Assembly: GCA_008508345.1 (NCBI GenBank)
Contig: QNGE01000976.1
Coordinates: 45,198 to 109,197 of the forward strand
Source of the DNA: Paragonimus westermani
Lineage: Eukaryota > Platyhelminthes > Trematoda > Plagiorchiida > Troglotrematidae
Length of the DNA: 64,000 nt
Direction of reading: 5' to 3'
Shown here: in pieces, positions 39,619 through 51,469 of the stretch
Numbering within the stretch: the stretch's first letter is position 1
How the letters are laid out: each line of letters starts with the position of its first letter
The notes under the pieces: generated by a model
Told to the model about the DNA's origin: nothing
What the model saw: the letters and a program-made list of their open reading frames with translations, nothing else
Database searches by the model: none
Program-made: the position numbers and the translations under genes

Positions 39619-39733
39619 TTATTCAACCGCATGCGCGTCCTTAGCAAGGGCGTAAAATTTGGAGCTTGCATCTTTAAGCAGCTCACTTGGAGTACCCACT
39701 TCGAGCATGCGGCCTTCATGGAGAACGAGGATG
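39619..39733 (-). CDS. ABCC/MRP-type ABC transporter, terminal exon with stop codon
   Basis: One base completes the split arginine, followed by 37 residues and TAA. The sequence ILVLHEGRMLEVGTPSELL is the family's last strand and turn (usual form VLDKGEIQEFGSPSELL), followed by a short helix KFYALAKDAHAVE and the stop. The length matches the usual end of ABCC proteins, which stop about 30-40 residues after the H-loop. The acceptor is TTTTCTCTTCCAG above 39733. Joined to the previous exon it reads DYDRILVLHEGRM, as in the family. A hexamer AATAAA overlaps the stop (minus strand, 39623-39618); if it were the poly(A) signal the 3' UTR would be only a few tens of bases, otherwise the 3' end lies further toward lower coordinates. 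Confidence 0.93.
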
Positions 39734-40520
39734 CTGGAAGAGAAAACATGTGACGGATCTTAGTGGAGGAGGAAAAATGTCTCTATATTTTGAAGGTCTT
39801 CAGCAAACCTTGAAAAACTTCCAATAGTGGCACAATAATCTGCAATCTCGTCAAATCAACACTCAACACTGCGATGCACTTGATCTTACTTCAATACTCG
39901 CCAGCAGGTAGCGAGTCGCAAGTACTCTTTAGAATTAACTGACCGATTCTGGGGTGAAAGAACTCGAATGTTTGGCTACTTCGGCCGACTCAGGAGGTAC
40001 AAGAAGACAATTAACAACCAGACTGGAAACAGCAGGAAAGAGGATTGTATGCAGCCAGCGGACCCACCCTACAACACAAAAAAGCAGACTGGGCGATGCA
40101 AGTTGGACTGAGCAACTGAACATAAGGACTACAGGTCTGAGGAGTAAACAGCAGGGTCGTTTGTAAGTCTGGAGGGAATAGGTCACATGGGCGATCTGAC
40201 AGGTGCATATATATATGCCCACATTTGTTGTCACAAAAGAAACCGAACATAGGATATCCAAAGGTAAGTGTGGAGAAAAGTGAACCAATTGCTGGAGAAC
40301 TTTTACTATTTGCAGTACAGTGTTCAGCAGATAGTCAATATCAGAGTGAGCCACATTTTGGACGAGAACAAAGTACACAAGAAAGCCTTCGTTTATATGC
40401 TCTGAGCATCGTGGGTTCCGTCCCATACATCCATCTACGAAAATCTGCTTGCAAAATGGTCAACAACTTAGCTTTGATCTTTTGCGGGCCAAAAAGGAAA
40501 TGAAAACAGCCGTATACTAG

Positions 40521-40850
40521 CTACCTGTCAATCACGAACGTTATGAGTAATATATTACACTTTAAATCTTCAAGACTATAGTCTTCGTTATCTTCATGTC
40601 GAAGAATTATTTTTGATTTCTGCGAGTATTTTCGGCATTTCGAGGATGTGGCTTGCAGCTTCATTTGGGGTCTTTCTAGCATGCTGTTGTCGGTCGGTTT
40701 TCCATTGCACACTGGTGGTTTCCTTTCAGCAGCAACTTCCTCCCACCACTTACTGTACTTCTTGCAGTTCGCCGGAAGATTTGTACTGCTTGTCTCAACT
40801 TGATCCTTGGACTTTTTTGGCATAGTTCTGGAACGCTTGTAGATTTCCAT
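40521..40850 (-). other. Unrecognised lysine-rich ORF, 109 codons
   Basis: The ORF reads SRTMPKKSKDQVETSS, later KKYSKWWEEVAAERK and SSKCRKYSQKSK, and is rich in Lys, Ser and Glu with none of the Phe/Leu bias typical of chance ORFs here. It lies in the last ABCC intron, on the ABCC strand, just beyond the 3' end of a LINE. I do not recognise a family. It may be a fragment of a captured exon, a LINE-flanking sequence, or chance. Confidence 0.2.
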
Positions 40851-40968
40851 TTTATCATCATCACCATAACAGTCATGAGCCTGACCAAAAGGTACTGTGG
40901 CTCGGGCCTCCGCTCACCTCAACAGTGACGTGGAATATCCTACGAAGAACAACAAAGATTGAAGAAGA

Positions 40969-42190
40969 CTAAATGGAAGAACTAGAAATGGTATGGATAC
41001 AGGTACGCCATTGACTGCGACACACCGCCATCTCGGATAGCGTCTCTAACCAACGGTTTGAGTGATCACGAGGACCCCATCCAGGCAGGCGATGCCTGCC
41101 CACTTTGCTCAATGGAGCAGTCAAAGTCTTCATATTTCCTGACCACGTTGTTGCTTGACCACCACGCGGTTTAACCCAATCGCTAGTGCCCTCAGTATAT
41201 AATGCCCGGTACGGTAAACGCTCAGCTGGCATACGGAGAACGTGACCCAGCCATCGCAAGCTGTGCAACGTAACTACTTGACCAATTGATCGCGCATCCC
41301 GAACGTTCCGGAATACGCGCCGGCGAACTGCCGCATTGCTCACACGATCAGCCCACTTAATGTGGGCCAAGTGGCGGAGACAACGATGGTCAAACACAGC
41401 AAGCCTGTTGATATCTTGCTTGCGAACAGGCCACGTTTCCGAACCATACAACAGAATGGAACGCACACAAGCATTATAGACCCTTCCTTTCAGCGACAAC
41501 CGAACGTCTTTTCGACGCCACAGATGACGCAGTTTGGAAAAGGCAACTCGTGCCTTTGCTATCCTCGCTGATATCTCATCAGCAATATTACAGGCTGACG
41601 AGATAGTGCTACCTAAGTACGTAAAACTGTCAACAGTCTCAAGCGGATTACCTGCAATGAAGAAAGTAGGGTTGGAAATGCCCCAGTCTTGAAGCAGCAC
41701 TTTGCACTTTGAAGGTGCGAAGTGCATTCCATACAGACCAGCCCGGTCACTCACCTTGTTCAGCATGGTCTGCATGTCTTCGGCAGAGGGGCTAAGTAAG
41801 ACAATGTCGTCCGCATACTCCAGGTCGGTCAATCTAGCGCCAGGAAGAAGCTCAACACCAAGCCCACTGGATTCACGAAGCGCACCCTCCAGAATGTCGT
41901 CCATAACAAAATTGAACAGGAAGGGGGAAATCGGACACCCCTGACGAACACCACTAGAAGTGATGAACGCTCGAGACAGTTGTCCATAAACTCTCACTCT
42001 GCTTGCAGAGTGAGCGTACAGCGATCTCAATAGATTCACGTATTTCTCTGGTACTCCCTTGCGAAGGAGACAGCTCCAGAGAACGTTACGAGCAACTGAA
42101 TCGAATGCAGCCCTCAGGTCCAAAAAGAGCACGACCGTCGGCTGCCTATATGAATGCCGATGTTCCAAGATCCGTCGTAAGGTATTTTAC
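40969..42190 (-). pseudogene. RTE-like LINE reverse transcriptase, 5'-truncated but open for 399 codons
   Basis: This is the longest ORF in the window. From residue 15 it shows RT motif A (FLDLRAAFDSV), motif B (SSGVRQGCPISPFLFNFVMD, about residues 71-90) and the catalytic LEYADDIVLL (YADD at 118-121), followed by the thumb and C-terminal region with YLGSTIS, LLYGSETWPVR, VFDHRCLRHLAHIKWADR and SLRWLGHVLRMP. These mark an RTE-like non-LTR RT. The frame is open from a TAA just upstream of TLRRILEHRHSYRQPT, where the family would still have the palm start and an N-terminal endonuclease, so the copy is 5'-truncated near 42190. It ends with SSSSI and a stop at 40969. It lies in the last ABCC intron in sense orientation. 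Without endonuclease it cannot mobilise itself. Confidence 0.9.
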
Positions 42191-43189
42191 TCTATAAACT
42201 CCAATAAAGGTAGCTTAGAGTTGCGCCAAATTCCAACAGTTTGATCTAGTCAAAAGACGCCGTATCAGTTGTATAAGTTGAACTGGTGTTGAAAATTTGT
42301 TCACCTGAAACAGTGTAAGATGTTAACACCAGAAGGAGTCGTTTTCTAGTGAGCCACTATGATAGCCAACCATTCTGTAATCGTGAGGCCGTTTTATTCG
42401 GTAAATCCTTTCGTGTGTGAGTGATAAGCTGCAGTCCGCATTCACTTGCTCTTCAGCCTTCCAAGACAGGTTAGAAATTCCTTACTTTTCGAACATGCAC
42501 CCTAATTCTCCAGAATTATTTATGAGACGTTGTGGTTCTTTAGTATGTCTAATCACCGCCGCACCCACCGTGGTTGCCACCTCGTCTGGAACAGCCATAT
42601 CTTCTACCCAATAAGAAGAACGTTCTACTACAACAAGAATGTGTTGATTACCTTCTCTCGTGATCGGTGATAGTTTAAATGAATCTACTGATCATTCACG
42701 TTTTGAATTCCTTCGCTTTTCATCTCCGAACAACTGTGGTTAATGGACTAATCACAACACGAACTGTTGTGTCCAATAGGTAACTGGCACCAAGGATTGA
42801 ACAGCTGTGGGAACGACAAGGAGACCTAGACAAAAAGGTGAGCAAAGTGGGCTCCAGCCATCAGGTCTTACAAGCCGTACAGTAAAATAGTTAATGAAAA
42901 GAACGGCTGTTCGGGGTGAATTAGAATTGGCTAAACAGTTGTCAGCTACTGAATAATGAAGCGGATCGCACCCTTGATTCGCTTTACACGGACTGGCTTT
43001 TTGTTATCGATAGCCTAGATGTCATTTGATGATTACCGCTCATTCATCGACTGGGCGATTTTAAACGAACTCGAAGTATTTTTCATCTCTCTCCCTCGCT
43101 CAACAGAATATCCCGAATACCCCAAATGAACAACTCCATCGACGTGAACCTGTGTGGTAAACGCTATGCTTTTGTTGTCAAAACAGCTA

Positions 43190-43695
43190 ACCACAACCTT
43201 ACAGAACCGTAAGAATATACGCGGCTCTCTCCAAAACACGCATACCAACTTAAGAAGTCGGAGAAAGATGTGGCGGTCATCGCACTACACGCACTGCCAG
43301 AGAATCGCAGTGTTTTGATCATTCTCGAGTTATTCGTAAGAGTATGCCTTCCTATGCAGAGCGATGATGTGCGGAAGATCTCATTATCTACACCCGACAC
43401 CCATGTGTCAGCCGCAGCAATCGCAATCCCCCGTCTGCAGCGTAACGTGACAACCAACACCAAACACAGACGCGCCTTCTCTATATCAGTCTCACTTCCA
43501 CCTAATGAGCAAAGAATCAGACCAATCCGTACAGAGATAACGCAAGTTGACCTAACTACGGCAAACCCCACGTGACCTCTGTTCTTCTGTTAATATGATT
43601 TCGATCACATCAATCCTGATGAAGACCATCCGAGATGGTTGGAGCGTTGAGTTTTGCAGCCCGCTGGTAATTTTGTGTTCTCAGTCTATCCACTA
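43190..43695 (+). pseudogene. Penelope-like family 1 3' end, decayed, with hammerhead-like motif
   Basis: The sequence follows 14930-15390 in order: AAACACGCATACCAACTTAA (nuclease C-terminal region), CATCGCACTACACGCACTGC, CCCCGTCTGCAG, then AGTTGACCTAACTACGGCAA and the terminal repeat. Frames are broken throughout. At 43607-43655 lies a hammerhead-like core: CTGATGA (43616-43622), a stem II ACCAT-CCGAG-ATGGT, then GGAGC where other copies have GAAAC. The copy is an older relative of the 14806-15400 and 59069-59529 copies. Confidence 0.75.
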
Positions 43696-46474
43696 AAAGT
43701 GCACTGCACCCTTGAAACAGCCCGTCACTGTAGGCGTGTACCGTCGTTAATGAATGACCTTGCACTGGGTCCTTGCAGATCAAACCAGTGATGATGTAAC
43801 TTAGAAAGATGAACTCATTCTTCATTGTCGGTCAAGTAGCACCCATGCACCCACCAAATCAACAAACCCCTTAATGTAGGAATGCCCTACCACCGCCGAA
43901 TCACTTGGCCTATGGTCTCCACACGCATACTTCCCCATCCGAACCTCTGTAGCTAAGTGAGGATTCGTTAGTCCGTTTTCCACATCACAATCTATCGTCA
44001 AAATTTGAGCCCTGGCGGTCAAAATGTGGAGTTCCATAAAACAGTGTTGATTTGAGAAATAGAAACTGGTTGAACGTGAGGTATGCGGCAAAATTCGTGC
44101 AATCAATCAGTGTTGAGAAGCATCATCAGCATCACCAACAAAATGTTGCTCCACTCGGTTAGTGGATGTTCCGTCAACTCGGCGGATCGCGATAGATATC
44201 CGTGCTTTTTGAGTCAAGTCCGAGACACCCAACACACCCACTGACTGCTTTTGTTCACGTCTTTCGGTCAACGGTGCAGTGGACAAAATTACTGCATCAT
44301 TGATGCCTTAAACGCCTTCCGTTTGGACAGTATTCCGTTAGGTAGTTATGCCTGTTAAAAATGCCACTCACAAATTTCTGTATTTTGTAATAACCAAAAG
44401 GTTGATGAATGACAACCATATACCAATTACATACTACTTGATGATGCCAAGTGGGTCACCACACCAATACAGTGTAATGGATACTGACCTCGCAAAAATG
44501 CCAGTCAGACAAAAAAATGGCATCACAAGGCCTGACATCAGGCGCATCATTCCCTTCGTTTTGAACTAATTCTGGTGTCGTATATAACCAGCCACTCGTC
44601 TTTCGCACCTCGGTCTGATGACCGGCGACGGACTACATACCCAAGCCTTAATACCAAGTCCATGGTCACCTGAATTCGCAGACACTGGGTAACCTAACCG
44701 ATGCTTCAAGAGTAAGCAGATGCATAATAAGATAGGGGGTCCTAAAACAGTGGATCGATGTTTACAAGCCGTGAACCAACCGATAAGGTTAGTCCAGGAA
44801 GAGTAACATGCTTACCCGTGTGCCAGGCTCTCCAGTTTCGAAGAACCTTGTCAACCAGTAGTATCATGGTCCATACATTGTTTTCAGTGGATAAGTTTGA
44901 ACCTAAGAAAAAATGGATGAACGTCGACTACAAGAACAGGCTGGGTTCTGCGACTTAAAAGGAACGTTCTGTTAAGGTTCGTGATCGTCTGACGGTCGAC
45001 AGGGCCGAAAAATCACCAAGGAACCAGCCTTCTACTGGTTGAACCCTCCGCTTACACAGAGTTCAGCTAGGTGCTCACCTATCGTCTCTGCTTTGTTAAG
45101 TCATTTGTTCATAACCGTGGTTCCCGGCATTACTTTTGCGTCTGTGACGCCGTTTTCTTTTTGTTGGTTCTACTATTCCCAAGGACTTCTGCAACTGATA
45201 ATCGGTGTTTCAGTAACACCAGCGCCGATACAAACGGCAAGAATAGAGGAAATCGTTCAATCTGTTTTTAGACCTGGGGATCCTAAATAATAATGTGTCA
45301 CTTATGACTCAACGAAGGAACGCTACATGGACAACGAATGTCCGCTGTTCCGGACCCCTTTGATATACCATGTGGCACGAGAAGTTGACGAAAAATAGGA
45401 TAGGAAGTAAACTTGACCTTGCGGACTTGTTTGTGCTGCTGTTCTGTGTGGTCTTATACTTTGAATACAGTGGCCTGGAATAAGCACTGGAGAGTGGAAG
45501 GTAGTGGGTAGCACACAAACTAGTAATAGAAGGTCACCTATGCGGTCAGAACCACAACCACGTTCCTAAGCTGTCTTCCACGAGGTAAAGCGGTATCACA
45601 TTGACGTTCAATGTCGCAAACGTTATCAGATAATTACAGAATGTATCAGTTAAACTATGCATGACACAAACAGAAAGAACCATAAAATGGCTTCACTCCT
45701 TGGTTAGAGTTTATCGCGAGAACAACACGACGAAATCTGCTTGTCAAGCGGTAATGTCGTTATCGCCCGGCTGAGCGTCTGTTTTAATATCTCGTGAAAA
45801 AGTGCTAACATATGGAATCACTTCAGCCAAATTGACAGGATTATCCAAATACAGGACGTCTTAATCTTGAACCTCTCATTGTAATCGTCGATAGCGACGG
45901 ATCACTGATAGTTACCGGTGTTGAACTGTCATCCGCTCATGATAAAAGCAGCTCGAGAGTAATGATAAAGATGACGGGCTCCGAACAGGAGAGATAAACA
46001 CAAAACTTGACGATAGAAGATAATGCGGTATTCTGGTCAAGTATTCGCTCTTTTTCCCCCGATATAGTGTTCGTGCATACGTTGGTGAAGGAGCAAAAGG
46101 AAAGGATGATCCGTAGTCCTCCAATGTCTAAATTCTAACATACTGAGCTCATTACATACACCAAACAAATATATGGGCTCCAAATCCGACGAAAGCAACA
46201 TAGGTGGGTAAAATTGTTTCGGTTTCCATTGTTTCTCTTTATCAGGTCTCACTGCTTCATAGTCGACTCATTAACACGGTGGCAACGTGCACGTCACTGA
46301 ACTTTGCATTAAGTGAAACAATCATGAACGGACAAAAGCAAACTGGATGATTTCTTGCTTAAAAGCCATCAATATTCGTAGTAATTAGCCACAATATAAA
46401 GTACACTATGGTCCCCGTTTCTAACTTTCCATCGAAGTATGCCTGGAAGGTCGTTTCTGCAGTGCGGAATCTCA

Positions 46475-46771
<297 letters not shown>

Positions 46772-47669
46772 CTATGTGAATTTCTTTTTCACTGCGAAGC
46801 GGCAAGTCTGGTGATAAACTGATGATGAAGTGGTCACTAAAATCGATTCTCACAAAAACCCAAAATACTTCCAAATACTTATTATGAGCGTGTTACAGAC
46901 GCGTGCCTATTATTTTCAACCAGACTACCAACCAAGTCTTTGTTTCATGCAATACAAAAGCTAACTACGCCGATAAGAGTAAACTCGAAGACATATCTGG
47001 AATTCAGTTGACTGCGGAAGGTGTTCGAGGTACTTGGCAACGAAAATTCATCCGATCGTGCATAATCACAACGGTTTAAACGGTCGAGATGTAAAAAACA
47101 CCAACGGGGAATGCGGTTGTAAGATGTATTAACAGGGTGGGTGGCCACAGGATCTTGGAAAACTGCTTGTAAGGGTAGAAACAGTTACTCTAATCAGGCT
47201 TAAAACGCGAAATGCTCAGCGGTACCGTTTGTTCATTTGTTCACTTCATCCTGTCGGTAGCTGTAAGCATATTTACGAACACTTATGGCAACCGAGGACA
47301 CTGTGGTATTCTTGGGGAGAACGAAGTATGTTGATAATAACAAGCTCGTGATTTGGTTGTAAAAACATAATTTATCGCGCGTTAATCAACATCATCGTCA
47401 CTACCGACGATACACCATTGGTTCAAAGAGATGACCATGTTTTATACAACCATTACGAGGCGAATGGACCCTAACCTGACAAAAAATAATGAGAATGAAT
47501 GTAACCTAATTCTCGAGAGAGTTTTCTTACGGTCCCCATTGTTCCACTTCATTATTTATCAAGTCACAAACAGTTGAGTTAAACAACAACAAAGTTCACA
47601 CCAATTAACCGACTAACCACCAAAAACCGTGATTTTTCCATCCTTAGGTAAGATGGGTCACGAGAACTC

Positions 47670-47686
47670 GAGAGAGAGAGAGAGAG
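47670..47686. repeat. (GA)n microsatellite
   Basis: Eight uninterrupted GA units in an ABCC intron. Confidence 0.9.
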
Positions 47687-49195
47687 GTGATCACGAATAA
47701 TCGTACCTAAGTCAACAGCCATTATTGTCATTTACCCTTGCCAGATCATTGATTGGTTGCATCCTGCACAATGTCGATGAGTCGAGAAGTCAGCTATAGT
47801 TTGAGTAGCCTAGGATGAAGAAAACAGACTCATGTACCTAGTGTAAGACAACCGTATAATGTTCACAACGTTTAAGCAGTGCGCAGTAATTGTGACACTC
47901 TCGTTAAAAGCGCCTGTTTAACGAATGGCTATACCCTAGAAATCACTGTCATTTTCGAGGAGTCAGTCACACACACACAAGTTATGTAGTGGTGACAAAA
48001 CGCCCATTATGAACAAGTTTGTTGAAAATTCCTCAACAACCTGAGGATGCTTTTATTAGACGAGCTTCCGTGCAACGCCATTTAATCAAGGACTGGAATC
48101 AAGAGACGATGACGGTGTTTTGGACCCAATAACATAACACTAGGAAGGATGAAAACTGACGAAAGTTGTTTGCTGGTGTCACACAGTTCAGAAGGGATCC
48201 AACCGTACAAACGGGTGCATTCTCTATTTCAATCAGTGTTAAGGGAAACACATATTTACATGAAATGTGACCCAAGGACTGAGTCACCAGGTTACCAAAG
48301 GGGCTGAGAAATTCTACGGCTATACTCAATCACACCGATAATTGGATTGTGTTTGCACACTATATAGTATACTAAGGACAATGTAGTTTAGCTATTAGTC
48401 TGCTATTTAACCAGGCAGTTAAGACACACCGACCAGAAGTATTTTATTTTTTAGTAGCAACTACTAAAAACTGCTTTAGAAACCACCGTCATACATTCCA
48501 ATAAAGAAACGACTGAAATCGCAGAATTTCCTCATCATGTTTACTTTACTTCCTACCGCGGCCGAAAAAAACCTGACGCAAAAATGGTAGAAAATTACGA
48601 GAAATTCTAAGACTTGTGTATGTCAATCAAATGAATATAACCAAGTTGCAGAAGCTGCAGTCAATTCAAATAAAGGATTTCGGAAGCCAGGAGAAACATA
48701 TTTCCCATAGTAGCTCGGACCTCCTTGGTATGCTTTATTTAAATATACGTAAGAAGACCTACTGTAATTGCTTGGCTCGAAAAGAACCAACTTGGCTGTC
48801 TAGATCACCACATTCTACCAGGTTATATGGTGTTGATAGGTGCGATAAAAAGATTTTATGGCAGAAATAAACTTGGCAAGCTTCATTTCGGTGCATACTT
48901 TTTTTCCTACGTTAGGCGGAAATAACCCGTTGGATTGCAGAAGAAAATCGTAGAACTGAGGCATCATGAAAGCACTGAAATGGGTCACCTAGTTTAGAAG
49001 GATCTATGATTCTTATGCATTTCACGCAGAATTTACTCAGTACTGACATGATGAGGTTTTCAGTGACAAATAGATAAAATAGCTAGTGACCATTTCTTTT
49101 CGTCTCATGTGTTCCGATGGACCATTCATTTGACTTTTTCAAAAAGAAGATTCTGACTCTAATTTCCATCTTGTAGTGGCTCACTGGTGGTATGA

Positions 49196-49264
49196 TTGTC
49201 CATGCCAGGATTTGAACTCTGGCGTTCGTTTGCACGAAGCAACAGTGCTGGCCACTGGCCTCAT
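49196..49264 (-). repeat. tRNA-like SINE head
   Basis: On the minus strand GAGGCCAGTGGCCAGCACTG resembles an A-box/D-arm and GAGTTCAAATCCTGGC a B-box/T-arm (canonical GGTTCRANTCC), about 50 bases apart as in tRNAs. The T-stem has mismatches and no matching 5' acceptor strand is present, so it is a SINE head or pseudogene. Confidence 0.45.
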
Positions 49265-49915
49265 TTTAAAAAAGACTGAATTACCATATCTGTCTACCCA
49301 AAACCTTCGATCATAATCATACGTGGGTGATCCCAAGGCTGTCTGTTTAGTCATAACTAGATATACGCTGGTTGTGTTCTTGTTAGAGCAGAACTCACGT
49401 CTTGTGTTTCATTACGTAAGTGGTAAGCTAAACATTCTATGTGAATACGAAGGCTTCGATCGAATGTGTGTTGCGCAAACGAAATTCTCGGTGATGTTCA
49501 GTAATAATCACTATAGGGTTCCCACTTTCCAAACTATGTTGCCCTCAGTCGGTTGCATTATTCCTGTTTGAAGCATTTCACGTTCCACAATTTGTATTCC
49601 CAAGGCTGTGGTTTAAATTCAATGATGTGTCAAATGCAACAAGTTAGTGAAGGTGCCTGTGTTTACAACACGTTTGTGTATGCACTGAAAGGGAACCTGC
49701 GTAAGGTTTCATCCCACCATACACTCGATTTATCGTAGCCATCGACATGATCCAAGCTTTTCCGCTTTATTTCTATAGCCTATCTCATACAGTAATCCGT
49801 TCCAGAGTATAGCTTATCTCAAATTTGATTAACTGAATCGAAGTGGTTTTATGACCAAGCCTCACAATCGTGTTAGATATGATAAATATGATAATGACAA
49901 CGAAACCCGACTGAC

Positions 49916-50088
49916 CTCAGGTTTGAGCCACCTTCTGAGATGACCATATTCAGACCCAAACTGTTTCCCGTTTCCTTGACATATGTTTTCAGGTTTGCCA
50001 ATTCCAAAACGTGCCATACTTCACTGTCCTTGTATTCACTGAACGGGTCTAAGTTGAACCGAAGAGTGCCCGAGAACAGCACAGGATC
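49916..50088 (-). CDS. ABCC/MRP-type ABC transporter, exon leading to the NBD2 signature motif
   Basis: The exon codes 57 residues plus two bases (AG) of a split serine codon. It opens [19 protein letters not shown], directly following the Q-loop as in all ABCC proteins, and covers the helical subdomain ([16 protein letters not shown]) up to SEGGSNL. The split serine and the next exon complete the ABC signature as NLSMGQRQ. The acceptor is TCACACAG above 50088 and the donor is GTCAGT below 49916, giving a phase 2 intron. No frameshift or stop is present. The exon lies within 20 bases of a decayed Penelope-like terminal repeat (50105-50235) in the upstream intron. Confidence 0.95.
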
Positions 50089-50104
50089 CTGTGTGACAAA
50101 GAGA

Positions 50105-50235
50105 ACGCACGTGTTTTAATAAATGGGTTGAGAAATACACAATGATACTAGCTAGTTTTGATGCTCGACGTTTCAGCCATTTCATGTAGCCTTCCTAAGG
50201 AGTGTTGTAATGGAAACCGCATTATCGAAGGACAG
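50105..50235 (-). repeat. Penelope-like family 1 terminal repeat fragment with hammerhead-like motif
   Basis: On the minus strand it reads ATTACAACACTCCTTAGGAA, GGCTAC-ATGAA-ATGGCT and GAAACGTCGAG, aligned to the core at 59441-59491. CTGAGGA is changed to CTTAGGA, while stem II is kept with different bases (GGCTAC/ATGGCT). The fragment lies within 20 bases of the ABCC exon at 49916-50088. Confidence 0.7.
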
Positions 50236-50723
50236 GTGTACGTCAACTAAGTTGCAGGGAAACTATCAATGCCCGACGGAAAAGATAAAAAATTAGCCAA
50301 AGCCCGTACGACAGAACAAATTCCATTAGTTTAAAAAGATGGTTATTGCCCATAGTGAAACCGAAACTTTCTTCGACTTCACGCGAACGTATTTTCCACA
50401 CATACAGACTGACGTACTTAACCTTATTTTGGGTGTCACGTTTGCGATAGACAGTTAACCAGATGAGTCATCTGGTCCAAAAAATGCACAATGTAAACAA
50501 AAGGATGTCGCCACAAACGTACACAACATTTTTGCACAGCTCTACTGTCGTACGTACAGGACCTAGGTTCCTGACACAGTGCTCTACGTAAATATAAATT
50601 TGACTCCAAATGAAGTCAGTTCACCATAAATCCAGACGTTGTGAGTTAACCTCAGTTTTTAATCGTGTCATACTGCTAACTAGTGTGGTTGTGAGGATTA
50701 CCACAAACAGTCCTTGATTGTGT

Positions 50724-50765
50724 ATTGGATAATGGTTATGTGTATTCACATAACCACTATCCAAT
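50724..50765. repeat. 19-bp hairpin, loop TATT
   Basis: Arms 50724-50742 and 50747-50765 (ATTGGATAATGGTTATGTG and its reverse complement) have one mismatch. Confidence 0.85.
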
Positions 50766-51469
50766 CCAATGGCAGAAAGAAACACCACAGCAATATTGAT
50801 AAAAGCGTTTGAGGATAAGACGGTACTCACATCAAAGTAATGATTCCAATAAGGTAAATTTGTAAACAAACACGAGATATATAAGGCCTAATTATTCCAT
50901 TGCGTAAACAGTGTTGGCTGTCTCCACTTTTGCTCTAGCATTTTCTCTAGTGAATATTTTGTTTCTACTAATACATTCATCGGGCAAAACTTCTCTCTTT
51001 GGTATTTTTGGTATTGAAGAAACATGCTTGGAAAGAAAATCAAGCAGTAAGCGGGGTTGCAAGTTACGTAGGTGGGAGATAATCCCCTAAGCATCCATTA
51101 GAACTGTAACCTATCTTCTCCTTGGTAAATGTGAGAGAGAGAGTAAATCGTGAGACGATTTACTCTTGGTTTCACTATTGTGTTTCTGGCAGTCTGCTGG
51201 TGGACAGAACAGAAGTAAAATATGAAGCCTACCAATAAGATTTCATACTAGAACTGTATAGTATGAATCGAAGGGGATAGTCACACTCATCCAGGAAATA
51301 AGCAGAAGATCAACGATATGGTAGGCGGCAGGCAACCAGACATTTGTGTGACCAAGAGACTCGGCCACACATTGTCGGTTAGATAAATGGAAACCGTTTT
51401 GCTTCAGGGAGCAGCGGAATACTCGTTGAGCCTATCCATGCTACTGGTTCAAGGTGACCGTCTATCAGT

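Noticed and set aside
39935..40426. 163-codon minus-strand ORF
   Set aside because: Rich in Cys, Leu and Val without a motif or splice context; a chance ORF within an ABCC intron.
49196..49264. Functional tRNA gene
   Set aside because: Mismatched T-stem and no 5' acceptor partner; a SINE head or pseudogene.
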